A DNA stretch of 34,029 nucleotides. Origin: an uncultured Alteromonadaceae bacterium (GTDB taxonomy: Bacteria > Pseudomonadota > Gammaproteobacteria > Enterobacterales > Alteromonadaceae). The stretch spans positions 1 through 34,029 of the forward strand of contig CANMXU010000039.1 in NCBI GenBank assembly GCA_947501935.1, read 5' to 3'. Made by a program: the position numbers and the translations under genes. Shown here piece after piece: positions 17,460 to 25,749 of this stretch; position 1 is the first letter of the stretch; each line of letters starts with the position of its first letter. Below the pieces are notes generated by a model. The model saw nothing but the letters and a program-made list of their open reading frames with translations, had not been told where the DNA came from and ran no database searches.

Positions 17460-18536
17460 ATGAAACGAACAATATCTCTTATCCAATTAGTCACTATTTG
17501 GCTACTTACCTGTCTAAGTTCTAACTTAGTTGCAGGGGAAGCAAAGGAGCTTCCCGTTAGAGCATTTAAAGTAGGCTCACCTAGCCCAGGTAAATTTAAT
17601 GACTTCATTAAATTTATTGATGAAGAATTATCAAAAACAGATGTTAATCAGCTATTTTTGAGAATCAATTATAATTACCAGTTTACTTCTCACCCTGAGC
17701 TTAGTGAAAAAAATGCGTTATCAAAACAACAAATTAAGGAAATACTTAACGTTACCCGAAAACACAACATTGAATTAATTCCTCTCGTGAATTTATTAGG
17801 ACACCAATCATGGAAACAAGACAATATACGCTCGCTACTTGTTAAATACCCTCAATTTGAAGAAAATCCAGGTCCTAAACTTTTAGAGAAAGACTTTTAT
17901 ACTCGTGCATATTGCCCTAATCATCCTGAGGTTCATAATGTAATATTTGCTATTGTTGACGAAATAGTTGAAGTTTTTGAGTCAAAGGGGTTTCATGCTG
18001 GGATGGATGAAGTATTTGTCTTAGGTGAAGATGGTTGTCCACGCTGTAAAGGAAAAAATAAAGCAGAGTTATTCGCCAATGAAGTAAACCTAATTCAACG
18101 TCATTTGGCTAAAACCAATACTCAAATGTATATCTGGGGTGATCGACTTTTAGATGGCAATATAACTGGCATTGGTAAATGGGCTGCTTCACAAAACGAT
18201 ACTGCTCCGGCGATAGACATGATATCAAAAGACATCATAATTTGTGACTGGCAATACAAATATGCCCCACCTACCCCAGGATATTTTGCTGTTAAAGGTT
18301 TTAACGTTATTTCTGCTGCCTACCAAGTTCCCGAAGTTGCTAAATTCCAATTAAATAATATGATTGAGTCACGTAAAGTTACTCGTGATGTGATTAAAAA
18401 TAGGTTACAAGGAGTTATGCACACTTATTGGGGAAACGCTGATAGCTTTTACCCATGTTATACCAAAGGTGATTGCCCAAGTGATGTAAAAAAATCGTCT
18501 ATAGAAACATTTAAAACGATGTTTCCTAAGCACTAG
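17460..18536 (+). CDS. Short GH20-like single-domain glycosidase
   Basis: This secreted protein of 358 residues has a signal peptide to about residue 26 (LSSNLVAGEA). The rest is a single barrel resembling GH20. LRINYNYQF and ELIPLVNLLGHQSW match the GH20 strands that carry PExxxPGH in classic members, and FHAGMDEVF holds the D183-E184 pair where GH20 has GGDE. MYIWGDRLL and VMHTYWGNADS follow. The usual N-terminal GH20b domain (about 120-150 residues) is missing. A CPRC pair (residues about 193-196) sits just after the catalytic segment. It could be an exo- or endo-hexosaminidase with a changed substrate range. It stands alone with its own 420-bp upstream region and a downstream terminator. 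Confidence 0.75.
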   Translation: MKRTISLIQLVTIWLLTCLSSNLVAGEAKELPVRAFKVGSPSPGKFNDFIKFIDEELSKTDVNQLFLRINYNYQFTSHPELSEKNALSKQQIKEILNVTRKHNIELIPLVNLLGHQSWKQDNIRSLLVKYPQFEENPGPKLLEKDFYTRAYCPNHPEVHNVIFAIVDEIVEVFESKGFHAGMDEVFVLGEDGCPRCKGKNKAELFANEVNLIQRHLAKTNTQMYIWGDRLLDGNITGIGKWAASQNDTAPAIDMISKDIIICDWQYKYAPPTPGYFAVKGFNVISAAYQVPEVAKFQLNNMIESRKVTRDVIKNRLQGVMHTYWGNADSFYPCYTKGDCPSDVKKSSIETFKTMFPKH

Positions 18537-18642
18537 GTTACCTAGGTAATTATTCAACCAAGCCTTTAACTGGTGCTAAGAATATTCTATCTATCACAAA
18601 TGCCCCTCTCAGCCTCTACTGCTAAACAATAATTACGTAGCA

Positions 18643-18677
18643 CAGGAAAACCCTTACTAGATTAACGGGTTTTCCTG
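18643..18677 (+). terminator. Rho-independent terminator after GH20-like gene
   Basis: CAGGAAAACCC (18643-18653) pairs perfectly with GGGTTTTCCTG (18667-18677) across a 13-base loop and is followed by a pyrimidine-rich ATATCTTCTTCCT. It lies 106 bases past the stop of the GH20-like gene. The stretch from there to 18781 holds the promoter of the next GH18 gene. Confidence 0.7.
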
Positions 18678-18781
18678 ATATCTTCTTCCTAAAAAAAACG
18701 ACACATTTGATTGGCGGTTTTTTAATCGCTCAGTTTAATAAAACTTTCATTTATAAGCCACTTTAATAACAAGGAAGAAAA

Positions 18782-20446
18782 ATGTTGATACCACAACAAG
18801 CAAAATCGTCGTTAAAAGCTTTAGCAATTTCCGCAGCATTAACAAGTCTAGTAGCCAGTACCCATTGCTTTGCTCAACAAGGATTTTATGGACAATTAGA
18901 TGGGCAAATAATCACAACACAAAACATTACTGAACTAAAGTCTGCAACAGGGTTTACTTTTGAAACTCAAGTCTATGTCAACGAATTATCAACATGGACT
19001 ACGCTTATGGGACAAGCAGATAGTTCTACTAATCGTATCTTGTTGCAAATGAATCAAGGAAAATTATACTGCATTGTAGCCGATGGTAGTAACACCTTTA
19101 AATATACCGATACCCCTGTGTTAGAAGCTAAAAAATGGCATAACATTGCCATGACATACGACAGTAACTCATCAAATCAATTAACCTTGTATGTTGATGG
19201 CGTTGCTCAAAATTTAGCTACCGGGTGGAAAGGTTCTCCTTCAGGGAATGCACCTGATGTAACGGCAAATTTTGTGGTTGGGAGTGGAAAATATGATGGC
19301 CTAATAGATAATGTTCGGGTCTGGAATAGCGCTTTATCGGCAAGTACACTTAACCAATGGCAAGATAAAGCACTTAATGCCAGCCACCCTAATGCACCAA
19401 GTCTCGCCTTAAATTGGGAATTTGAAGATTATAACAGCGCAAACTCAGTTGCAGCCGGTGTCAGCACGTTATATTCAGGCAACGTAGTCAACTTGAACTA
19501 TGAACGCCAGTTTATTGGTAGCTACTTTCCACATTATAAATTAAACAATCTCGAAGCAGAGACAGCCAGAAATGTTAGTCACATTTTCTACTTTTCGTTA
19601 GCGCCTGATGTCAATGGCGAATTAGGCCGCGTTGATAGCCAAGGTACTTTTACTCCTATTGACAACATAGCCAAAGTACCGGTGGATATAGCGCTGCTTG
19701 ATAATTGGCGAGCATCTTATAATACTGAGTTATTTGTTGTTGTTGGTGGTTGGGTACAATCAGATTACATGGATGAAGCATTAGCGAACCCAACATCAAG
19801 AGCAAATTTAATTGCCAATATTAAGACATTTTTACAACAATATAACCTTGATGGGGTTGATATTGACTGGGAAGGTTATCATGGCAGTGTTAATGCCCTG
19901 CATTACAGTTTATTTTTACAAGAAATGAAAGCAAGTTTTGCAGGCACTGATTTTAAAATAGCAACAACAATTAAGGCTACTGCGTACGGTCATGCGCCAG
20001 CTTTTGAACAATATACCGACTTTGTTCAATTGATGACTTATATAGGCAATGTCAATACTGGTGGTACATCACACGCTCTTTCGACGATTAAACCTAAAAT
20101 ACAAGGTTGGGTAAATGCAGGGTTAAGTAAAGAAAAAATCGTAGTAGGCTTTGCAGCAAATGGTAAAGCTGCCAATTCGAGTGTAACGCCTAGCATATTG
20201 ACATATAGTGATATAATTTCGACTTATGATCCTGCACCGTCGGTCGATTCTGTTGCACATAATGGCACTACCTATTATTTCAATGGCGTAGACACTATTG
20301 CTGACAAGGCAGAGTATGTGAAAAAACAGGGCTTAAAAGGTATAATGATGTGGGAGCAAGCACAAGATGTTGGGCCTTTACATCCTAAATCATTAATAGG
20401 CTCGGCAGCTAAAACCATTGGTTTAAATAATCAAATTGATCAATAG
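18782..20446 (+). CDS. LamG + GH18 glycosidase with intact catalytic motif
   Basis: This is a secreted endo-acting enzyme of GH18 (554 residues). The signal peptide runs to about residue 32 (THCFAQ-QG). A LamG/lectin-like domain (about 35-220; GQADSSTNRILLQMNQGKLY, LTLYVDGVAQ) is followed by a GH18 barrel. The catalytic motif is complete: D357-G-V-D360-I-D362-W-E364, with E364 as the acid. The MxYD element reads MTYI (Y420). KGIMMWEQAQD is the last strand with its aromatic residue. AGGA lies a few bases before the start ATG. It is a full-length paralogue of the protein at 11577-13325, sharing domain order and most of the lectin segment but differing in the catalytic motif. Endo-beta-N-acetylglucosaminidase or chitinase-like cleavage of a sulfated aminoglycan is inferred. 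Confidence 0.9.
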   Translation: MLIPQQAKSSLKALAISAALTSLVASTHCFAQQGFYGQLDGQIITTQNITELKSATGFTFETQVYVNELSTWTTLMGQADSSTNRILLQMNQGKLYCIVADGSNTFKYTDTPVLEAKKWHNIAMTYDSNSSNQLTLYVDGVAQNLATGWKGSPSGNAPDVTANFVVGSGKYDGLIDNVRVWNSALSASTLNQWQDKALNASHPNAPSLALNWEFEDYNSANSVAAGVSTLYSGNVVNLNYERQFIGSYFPHYKLNNLEAETARNVSHIFYFSLAPDVNGELGRVDSQGTFTPIDNIAKVPVDIALLDNWRASYNTELFVVVGGWVQSDYMDEALANPTSRANLIANIKTFLQQYNLDGVDIDWEGYHGSVNALHYSLFLQEMKASFAGTDFKIATTIKATAYGHAPAFEQYTDFVQLMTYIGNVNTGGTSHALSTIKPKIQGWVNAGLSKEKIVVGFAANGKAANSSVTPSILTYSDIISTYDPAPSVDSVAHNGTTYYFNGVDTIADKAEYVKKQGLKGIMMWEQAQDVGPLHPKSLIGSAAKTIGLNNQIDQ

Positions 20447-20464
20447 CGAGGGCTTATAACGCAC

Positions 20465-20978
20465 TTTGTGTAACTGCCAGGTTTAAGTAACATCTTTCAA
20501 ACGGTCTTCGCATTCAATCATAAATTGATTCAAGGCCGTTTTCGTACTTCTTACTGTCATCGTCCATTTTTTGGATGCTTGCACAATCGCCAAGTAGATA
20601 ACTTTTTTAGTCGAATCGTCATGGGAAACAGCTTACGTTTTTTAATGGCTATTCTAATGACAGAGTTGAGTGATTCAATCGCATTGGTGGTGTAAATCGC
20701 TTTACGTATATCTTCAGGATAATTAAACAGTCTGCTGGCATTCTGCCTGTTATTGCGCCATGAGCGTGATATTTCGGATATTTACCGTCCCAACGTTGCT
20801 CAAATTGTTCGAGAGACGTTAACGCTTCGTATTCAGTAATAGATTGTTAAATTCGCTTTAAATCTGCGGTGATCGCTTTGTAGTTTTTCCATAGCACCTA
20901 CTCGAGCGAATTACGCACAATACAGAGCTGAATTTAAGTATCAGGGTAAACGGTATTAATGATAGGCAGTTACACAGA
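20465..20978. mobile_element. Collapsed IS256-family element with end repeats
   Basis: TTTGTGTAACTGCC (20465-20478) and GGCAGTTACACAGA (20965-20978) are inverted copies with one mismatch, at the outer ends of a 514-bp segment. Inside lies only the C-terminal half of a transposase. The right end repeat directly abuts the middle of the transposase frame, so the N-terminal half has been deleted. This leaves a non-autonomous remnant that could still be mobilised by a related active element. Confidence 0.65.
20483..20964 (-). pseudogene. IS256-family transposase, C-terminal remnant
   Basis: The minus strand contains the family hallmark IRKAIYTTNAIESLNSVIR, read from about 20720 to 20645. After a frameshift near KLFP, it continues through VIYLAIVQASKKWTMTVR and LNQFMIECEDRLKD to a stop at 20483. 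Upstream segments still resemble the family (LPIINTVYP-like, QFEQRWDGKYP-like) but are interrupted by several stops and shifts. The DDE catalytic core is incomplete. The gene is inactive. Confidence 0.8.
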
Positions 20979-21022
20979 TTTTGTTATTGGTCACACAGAC
21001 TCTAAATGCCTCCCATCAACAT

Positions 21023-21754
21023 TTATTTTTTTGCTTTTATAATCAATCTATTATAACTACCATCATTTTTCATTTGTCTAAGCGCATTAGCTAACGGTAT
21101 AACAAGATTTTTATGCTTTTTATGTAAAAATGTATAAATATTTAGTGCTTTTAAAGGTGGAGATATTCGACTAAATGTTCTGCTTATGGGGGAACTCGGA
21201 GCCATATTTTCACCTACTTCTAAAGGTAAAAGTGCAATATCAGCGCGACCATGCTCTAAAAACATGGTCACCTGATTAATAGAAGACAAGGCTGTTACTT
21301 CTTTAGCGTGCTTCTTGGCCATAGATGTCAACCATAATGACCCTCTAAGGACGACAACTCTATATTGAGCTAGCTCCTGCCAAGGTTTTTCTAAATTAGG
21401 AATATTTAGTGAGTACATTGCATTAGATGAAGTTAAGAGTAATTCAGGAACTATAATAAGGTTAGAAAAATTACTCCTCCAGGCAATATCATCAAAACGG
21501 TGGGCTTCTCCATCGTAAATGCCTTCATTAGCCTGCCTTAAGGATCTAAAACCTGGTAATGTAACCATCGAAAAACGATAACCTAGGCGCTTAAAAGCTT
21601 CATCTAATATAAAAAATGTTTCTCTATATGTTTTAGTTTGAGATTCAATATGAGTGGTTAACGTGATTCGAGGTTTAGCCAATGCATTTGGCATTAGCTG
21701 AAAGTAGCTGAAAGTTATCAACATAAAAAGAAATAAAGAGCTACGAATCCTCAT
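21023..21754 (-). CDS. Orphan periplasmic solute-binding (family 3-like) protein
   Basis: This is a secreted protein of 243 residues with a signal peptide ending near MPNALA-KPRI. The body shows features of extracellular solute-binding family 3: a first beta-strand (RITLTTHIE), FFILDEAFKRLGYRFSMVTLPG, the EGIYDGEA segment, and GRADIALLPLE near the end. I chose the ATG at 21754 because GAGG lies 6 bases upstream; the ATG at 21772 has no such site. There is no ABC permease or ATPase nearby, so transport is not supported. Orphans of this type are common in Alteromonadales. It belongs to the same broad family as the sensor domain of the kinase at 6118. It is preceded by the terminator of the sulfatase gene at 21864, so it is transcribed separately. 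Confidence 0.75.
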   Translation of the reverse strand: MRIRSSLFLFMLITFSYFQLMPNALAKPRITLTTHIESQTKTYRETFFILDEAFKRLGYRFSMVTLPGFRSLRQANEGIYDGEAHRFDDIAWRSNFSNLIIVPELLLTSSNAMYSLNIPNLEKPWQELAQYRVVVLRGSLWLTSMAKKHAKEVTALSSINQVTMFLEHGRADIALLPLEVGENMAPSSPISRTFSRISPPLKALNIYTFLHKKHKNLVIPLANALRQMKNDGSYNRLIIKAKK

Positions 21755-21792
21755 TTTATACCTCAACTTCATATTGTTGAATTTTCAATTAA

Positions 21793-21842
21793 GAAAAAAG
21801 CTCTAGTACCAAAGCTAGGGTATGTGAGGTAGTACTAGAGCT
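21793..21842 (-). terminator. Rho-independent terminator after sulfatase
   Basis: AGCTCTAGTAC (21799-21809) pairs perfectly with GTACTAGAGCT (21832-21842). On the minus strand the stem is followed by six T residues (21793-21798). It lies 21 bases beyond the sulfatase stop at 21864. Confidence 0.8.
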
Positions 21843-21863
21843 AAGGAATTACCCCTTTAAGTG

Positions 21864-23582
21864 CTACTTTTGCATTGCTGTTGCCTCAACATTGGTATTA
21901 ACGTTGTACTTGTTCTTTATTTCATTAAGTTTAGCATGTAACTTTTGCTGAACCGCTTTATATTCGACATTGTTATATAAGTTCTTCATTTCACTAGGGT
22001 CATTTACAATATCGTATAATTCAAAGTGTTCAATACCAACATCTTTAAAGTAGATAAGTTTATGAGTATCCGTTCTTACGCCCTCGTGTTTAGCAACTTT
22101 GTGTTCTCTTTCAATACCTTCATAATAATGATAATAAAGACTATCTCTATCAATTGGTGTTTGTTCTACCAACCTATTTTTTAACGATACACCTTGAATA
22201 TCACCGGGTATGTCTATTCCCGCAAAATCTAAAAATGTCGGAGCATAGTCGATATTTTGTACCATATCTTCAACGACTTGCTTCGGCTTTATTTTAGCTG
22301 GGTAACGAATAACAAGTGGTGTTCTCATGGTTTCTTCATACATAAAGCGTTTATCAAACCAGCCATGCTCTCCAATGAAAAAGCCCTGATCAGAGGTATA
22401 AACTACAATAGTATTATCAGCCAAACCTTGCTCGTCTAAGTAATCTAATACCCTTCCGATATCTTTATCCATTGCATAGATAGAGCTTAAATAATCATGC
22501 ATATATCTTCTATACTTCCACTCTAAAAGTGCTTTTTTTTCACCTTTAACATTTTGATATTCTTTATTCAATTCATTGTAATAGGCATCCCACTTGCTTT
22601 TTTGAGCTGCCGTCATACGGCCATATAGTGAGCGCCAGGCTTTACCCCAACCTTGAGATATATCGGGTAGATCTCCTTTGTAATCGTCTTCACTTAGCTT
22701 TAAATCATACGACAAATACATGTCATCAATTTCCAACTCTTGCTTTGCAGCTGCTGGGCGGTCCTTATAATCATCATAAAAGTTCGCAGGAACTTTAAGT
22801 TCAGAAGTATCAATCTCACCTAAGTCATCAACATTTGGCATCCAGTTCCGGTGTGGCGCTTTATGATTATAAATCATAGCGAATGGCTTAGACTTATCTC
22901 TATTTTTTAAAAAACCTAAAGCTAAATCGCCTGTTTTGGTCGTCGCATATTCACCGTAGTAGGTGTTTTCAAATTCAGTTTTTACGGTATTAGTTTTCTT
23001 ATTCTTAACCTCATTTACCACAGTGATGTCATTTGGTTTATTGGTAATAAATACTGGAGAATAATAATGGCCTTGCCCACGTAAAATCTCCCAATAATCA
23101 AAACCAACAGGATCAGAATGCAAATGCCACTTACCCACTACAGCAGTTTCATAGCCGGCCTTTTGAAGGTGTTGAGGGTAAGTAGGCTGGTTGCCATCAA
23201 AATGGCTATGATTATCAGTAAAACCATTAATATGGCTATGTTTACCAGTAAGCATAACTGCTCGCGATGGACCACAAATAGAGTTCGCAACAAATGAATT
23301 TTTGAAAAGAACACCTTCATTAGCAATACGATCTATATTAGGCGTATCAATTAATTTGCTGCCGTAGGCGCTAATAGCTCGTTCAGAATGATCATCTGAC
23401 ATAATAAAAATGATATTGGGACGTGATTCTTTGGCCGTACTTGAAAGGCTTTGACTTTCGTCAGCTACCTTTGAGGAAGTAACATTCTCATTTGAAATGC
23501 ACCCGGAAAGTACAATCCCTATAAAACCAGAGAGTAAAACATTTCGTTTCACTTTCACTCCATTGAAAAGATTCAAACTCAT
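21864..23582 (-). CDS. S1 sulfatase, lipoprotein; likely N-acetylglucosamine-6-O-sulfatase type
   Basis: This lipid-anchored sulfatase has 572 residues. The lipobox is VLSGC (Cys 28). The metal site is IMSDDHSERAIS, and the formylglycine motif SICGPSR has Cys 103 in the canonical CxPxR form. The block ISAYGSKLIDTPNIDRIA, the SHINGFTDN segment and GFDYWEILRGQGHYYSP resemble the branch that includes Bacteroides GlcNAc-6-O-sulfatases (S1_11, BT4656-like). I recognise this by eye and could not search for it. Residues about 285-350 form an insertion with many charges. GKWHLHSD and TSDQGFFIGEHGW are present. AAGG lies 7 bases before the start. It is flanked by terminators on both sides, so it is a single-gene unit. 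If the assignment holds, it supports a substrate containing 6-O-sulfated GlcNAc. Confidence 0.88.
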   Translation of the reverse strand: MSLNLFNGVKVKRNVLLSGFIGIVLSGCISNENVTSSKVADESQSLSSTAKESRPNIIFIMSDDHSERAISAYGSKLIDTPNIDRIANEGVLFKNSFVANSICGPSRAVMLTGKHSHINGFTDNHSHFDGNQPTYPQHLQKAGYETAVVGKWHLHSDPVGFDYWEILRGQGHYYSPVFITNKPNDITVVNEVKNKKTNTVKTEFENTYYGEYATTKTGDLALGFLKNRDKSKPFAMIYNHKAPHRNWMPNVDDLGEIDTSELKVPANFYDDYKDRPAAAKQELEIDDMYLSYDLKLSEDDYKGDLPDISQGWGKAWRSLYGRMTAAQKSKWDAYYNELNKEYQNVKGEKKALLEWKYRRYMHDYLSSIYAMDKDIGRVLDYLDEQGLADNTIVVYTSDQGFFIGEHGWFDKRFMYEETMRTPLVIRYPAKIKPKQVVEDMVQNIDYAPTFLDFAGIDIPGDIQGVSLKNRLVEQTPIDRDSLYYHYYEGIEREHKVAKHEGVRTDTHKLIYFKDVGIEHFELYDIVNDPSEMKNLYNNVEYKAVQQKLHAKLNEIKNKYNVNTNVEATAMQK

Positions 23583-23641
23583 ATACAGCCTTCTTAGTTA
23601 AACAATAAAATTATCAATTCGGTTTATTATGTTTAAACTAA

Positions 23642-23677
23642 AAAAGGCTAACCATCAGCGGATGCGGCAATGGTTAG
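23642..23677 (-). terminator. Terminator-like hairpin after the sulfatase at 24003
   Basis: CTAACCAT (23648-23655) pairs with ATGGTTAG (23670-23677). On the minus strand it is followed by CC and five T residues. It lies about 330 bases beyond the stop at 24003. The surrounding stretch 23583-24002 has no gene; it also holds the promoter space of the sulfatase at 23582. Confidence 0.5.
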
Positions 23678-24002
23678 TAAGAAAGTACGAAATATTCGTA
23701 CAGGTTCCCCCTACAAGCGAATATCTTATCCTTAGGTTTTTTATGGACATTATTGACAAAACCATCAAACGAGTAATGACCTTCCCCTTTTTAAAGCAAT
23801 AAAAATCAGTAGCAAGCCGCGAAAGCCATCAATGGCATAATTTCTATTCATGTTTCATTTACCTAATTGTTGACAATTGCTTTTAACCTAATGAGTGAGC
23901 TCACATAAATTCGATGAGCTAAAGATAAAAAAGTAGCATAAACAAACTTCCACACCATGTTTGTTGAAAAAATTGTGCTTATACGACTGTCAATTATGCG
24001 AT

Positions 24003-25577
24003 TTAACGCATTGAGAATTTTTTATACGCTTCGGTAGGAAAATTGACGGATTTTTTACTTTTACTGTAGACAGGCATAATGTCATTAAAGCTGTGTTTCA
24101 CCAGTTCTTCATTCAACATATCTGCTAAACGGTGAGCTTTATTAGGCTGTTCTTTCACGACATTATGTTGTTCTGAAGGATCACTTTTCAACTGATAAAG
24201 CTCAAAGCGCTCATCAGTAAAAAAGTAGATAAGTTTCCAATTATTGTGAATAACCGAAACCGCGGGCTCTACACCGCCTTCAATAAAGTCATCACCATTG
24301 TAATATTGCCCCTCAAAATGATAAGGCATGGTAAAATATTGCGCTCTATTTTCAAAAACAGGTGGAATTTTTTTGCCATCAAAAAAAGTTGACCAGTCCA
24401 TACCGTCAACATCTTCTCGGTCAGTTTTAATGCCTGCGGCGCTGATCACAGTACGATAAATATCTTCAATCATTACCGGTGCTTCATTTGTCACATTTTT
24501 TGCCACATGCCCTGGCCATTTAATCACTGCTGGTACTCTATTGCCCCCCTCATAATTTGAGGCTTTACCACTTCGGTAAGGAAAGTTAAATTGCCAGTCA
24601 CCATAAAGGGTTTTTTTACCTCGACCTAGTACTCGTCCGCCATTGTCGGAATAAAAAATCACCATGGTATTATTAGCAATATCCCATTGTTCTAATTTAT
24701 CCATCACATAAGCTAGACTTGCATCTACGCCTTCAATCATACTGGCATACTGCGTTTCTTGAGCGTTTTCCCCCTCTGTTAACGTATAATTTTTAAGGTA
24801 TTTATTATGAGGCTGAATCGGCGTATGCACGGCGTAATGCGCTAAATATAAAAAGAACGGTTGCTGCCTTTTTACTGCGTCTTTAGCTGCATTCATTGCT
24901 TCTTCAGTTAATGCATCTGTTAAATGCATATTTCTTTCGTAATAACTCTCTAATCCTTTTAGGCGCCCAGGTTGCTTAACGTTGCCATATTCATCAACGG
25001 GTTGGTAACTTCCCGGGCCGCCATAAAACGAACCACCAATATTTACGTCAAAACCTGCCATCGATGGTGTAGGGCTAGTCTCTTTACTACAATGATGACA
25101 GACATGGTATTTACCCGCATGTACGGTAAAGTAACCTTGCCCTTTCAATAAAGCAGGCAACATGTTTTGTGGTTTATCAATTACTTTAGCTGGCGGAAAT
25201 GCAAATATTCCAGACTTACTACCAGTAGGAACAATATCACCCTTCACTTGATGGCGAAGAAAATTTTGCCCGGTTAATAAGGAAACTCTTGAAGGCACAC
25301 AAATAGCATTCGTGCGAGCATTAGTTAACGTCATCCCCTGCTCAGCCATCTTTTCAAGGCTGGGGGTTTTATAACGCTTGTTATATAGTGTTTTTGACTT
25401 ACTCATTGCTAGCGATGTATCGTTAACGCCAAGATCATCCACTAAAAATATGATCACATTTGGCTTTTCAGCCTTATTTGATGCTACTTCGTGGTCAGCT
25501 TTTTTACTATCTATTTGATTACAACCAGTCAACGAAATAGCGATTACAACTAACAAGGCTTTGAAAAAGTTCTTCAT
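24003..25577 (-). CDS. S1 sulfatase, lipoprotein
   Basis: This lipid-anchored sulfatase has 524 residues with lipobox SLTGC (Cys 19). The metal site is IIFLVDDLG, the formylglycine motif is CVPSR (Cys 93, canonical), and YSDNGGR carries later metal ligands. The segment GKYHVCHHCSKE replaces the usual GKWHLG and carries a CHHC pair that I have not seen as a family feature. It shares GFDVNIGGSFYGGPGSY, the TEALT-like helix (TDALTEEAM) and PFFLYLAHYAVHTP with the sulfatases at 28061 and 32341, so the three form one branch. It lies 172 bases after the GH20 gene on the same strand and is probably co-transcribed with it: desulfation and hexosaminidase in one unit. The sugar position it acts on is not known. 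Confidence 0.9.
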   Translation of the reverse strand: MKNFFKALLVVIAISLTGCNQIDSKKADHEVASNKAEKPNVIIFLVDDLGVNDTSLAMSKSKTLYNKRYKTPSLEKMAEQGMTLTNARTNAICVPSRVSLLTGQNFLRHQVKGDIVPTGSKSGIFAFPPAKVIDKPQNMLPALLKGQGYFTVHAGKYHVCHHCSKETSPTPSMAGFDVNIGGSFYGGPGSYQPVDEYGNVKQPGRLKGLESYYERNMHLTDALTEEAMNAAKDAVKRQQPFFLYLAHYAVHTPIQPHNKYLKNYTLTEGENAQETQYASMIEGVDASLAYVMDKLEQWDIANNTMVIFYSDNGGRVLGRGKKTLYGDWQFNFPYRSGKASNYEGGNRVPAVIKWPGHVAKNVTNEAPVMIEDIYRTVISAAGIKTDREDVDGMDWSTFFDGKKIPPVFENRAQYFTMPYHFEGQYYNGDDFIEGGVEPAVSVIHNNWKLIYFFTDERFELYQLKSDPSEQHNVVKEQPNKAHRLADMLNEELVKHSFNDIMPVYSKSKKSVNFPTEAYKKFSMR

Positions 25578-25749
25578 TCAATAGTGCTCCGTTTTATGAA
25601 TGTTTAACTTGACTAAATGACCGTAAATCAATCAAAACGAACACCTAAAACCAGCATGATTTGAACTACAATACAAACCATGCTGAAAATAAAAATTATA
25701 AAAAGGCACTCGTCATCAAATTAAATTAAAGGTTTAACAACATTCACAT

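Noticed and set aside
21023..21754. ABC transporter for an amino acid or sugar
   Set aside because: Only a solute-binding-type protein is present, with no permease or ATPase gene nearby, so transport is not supported.
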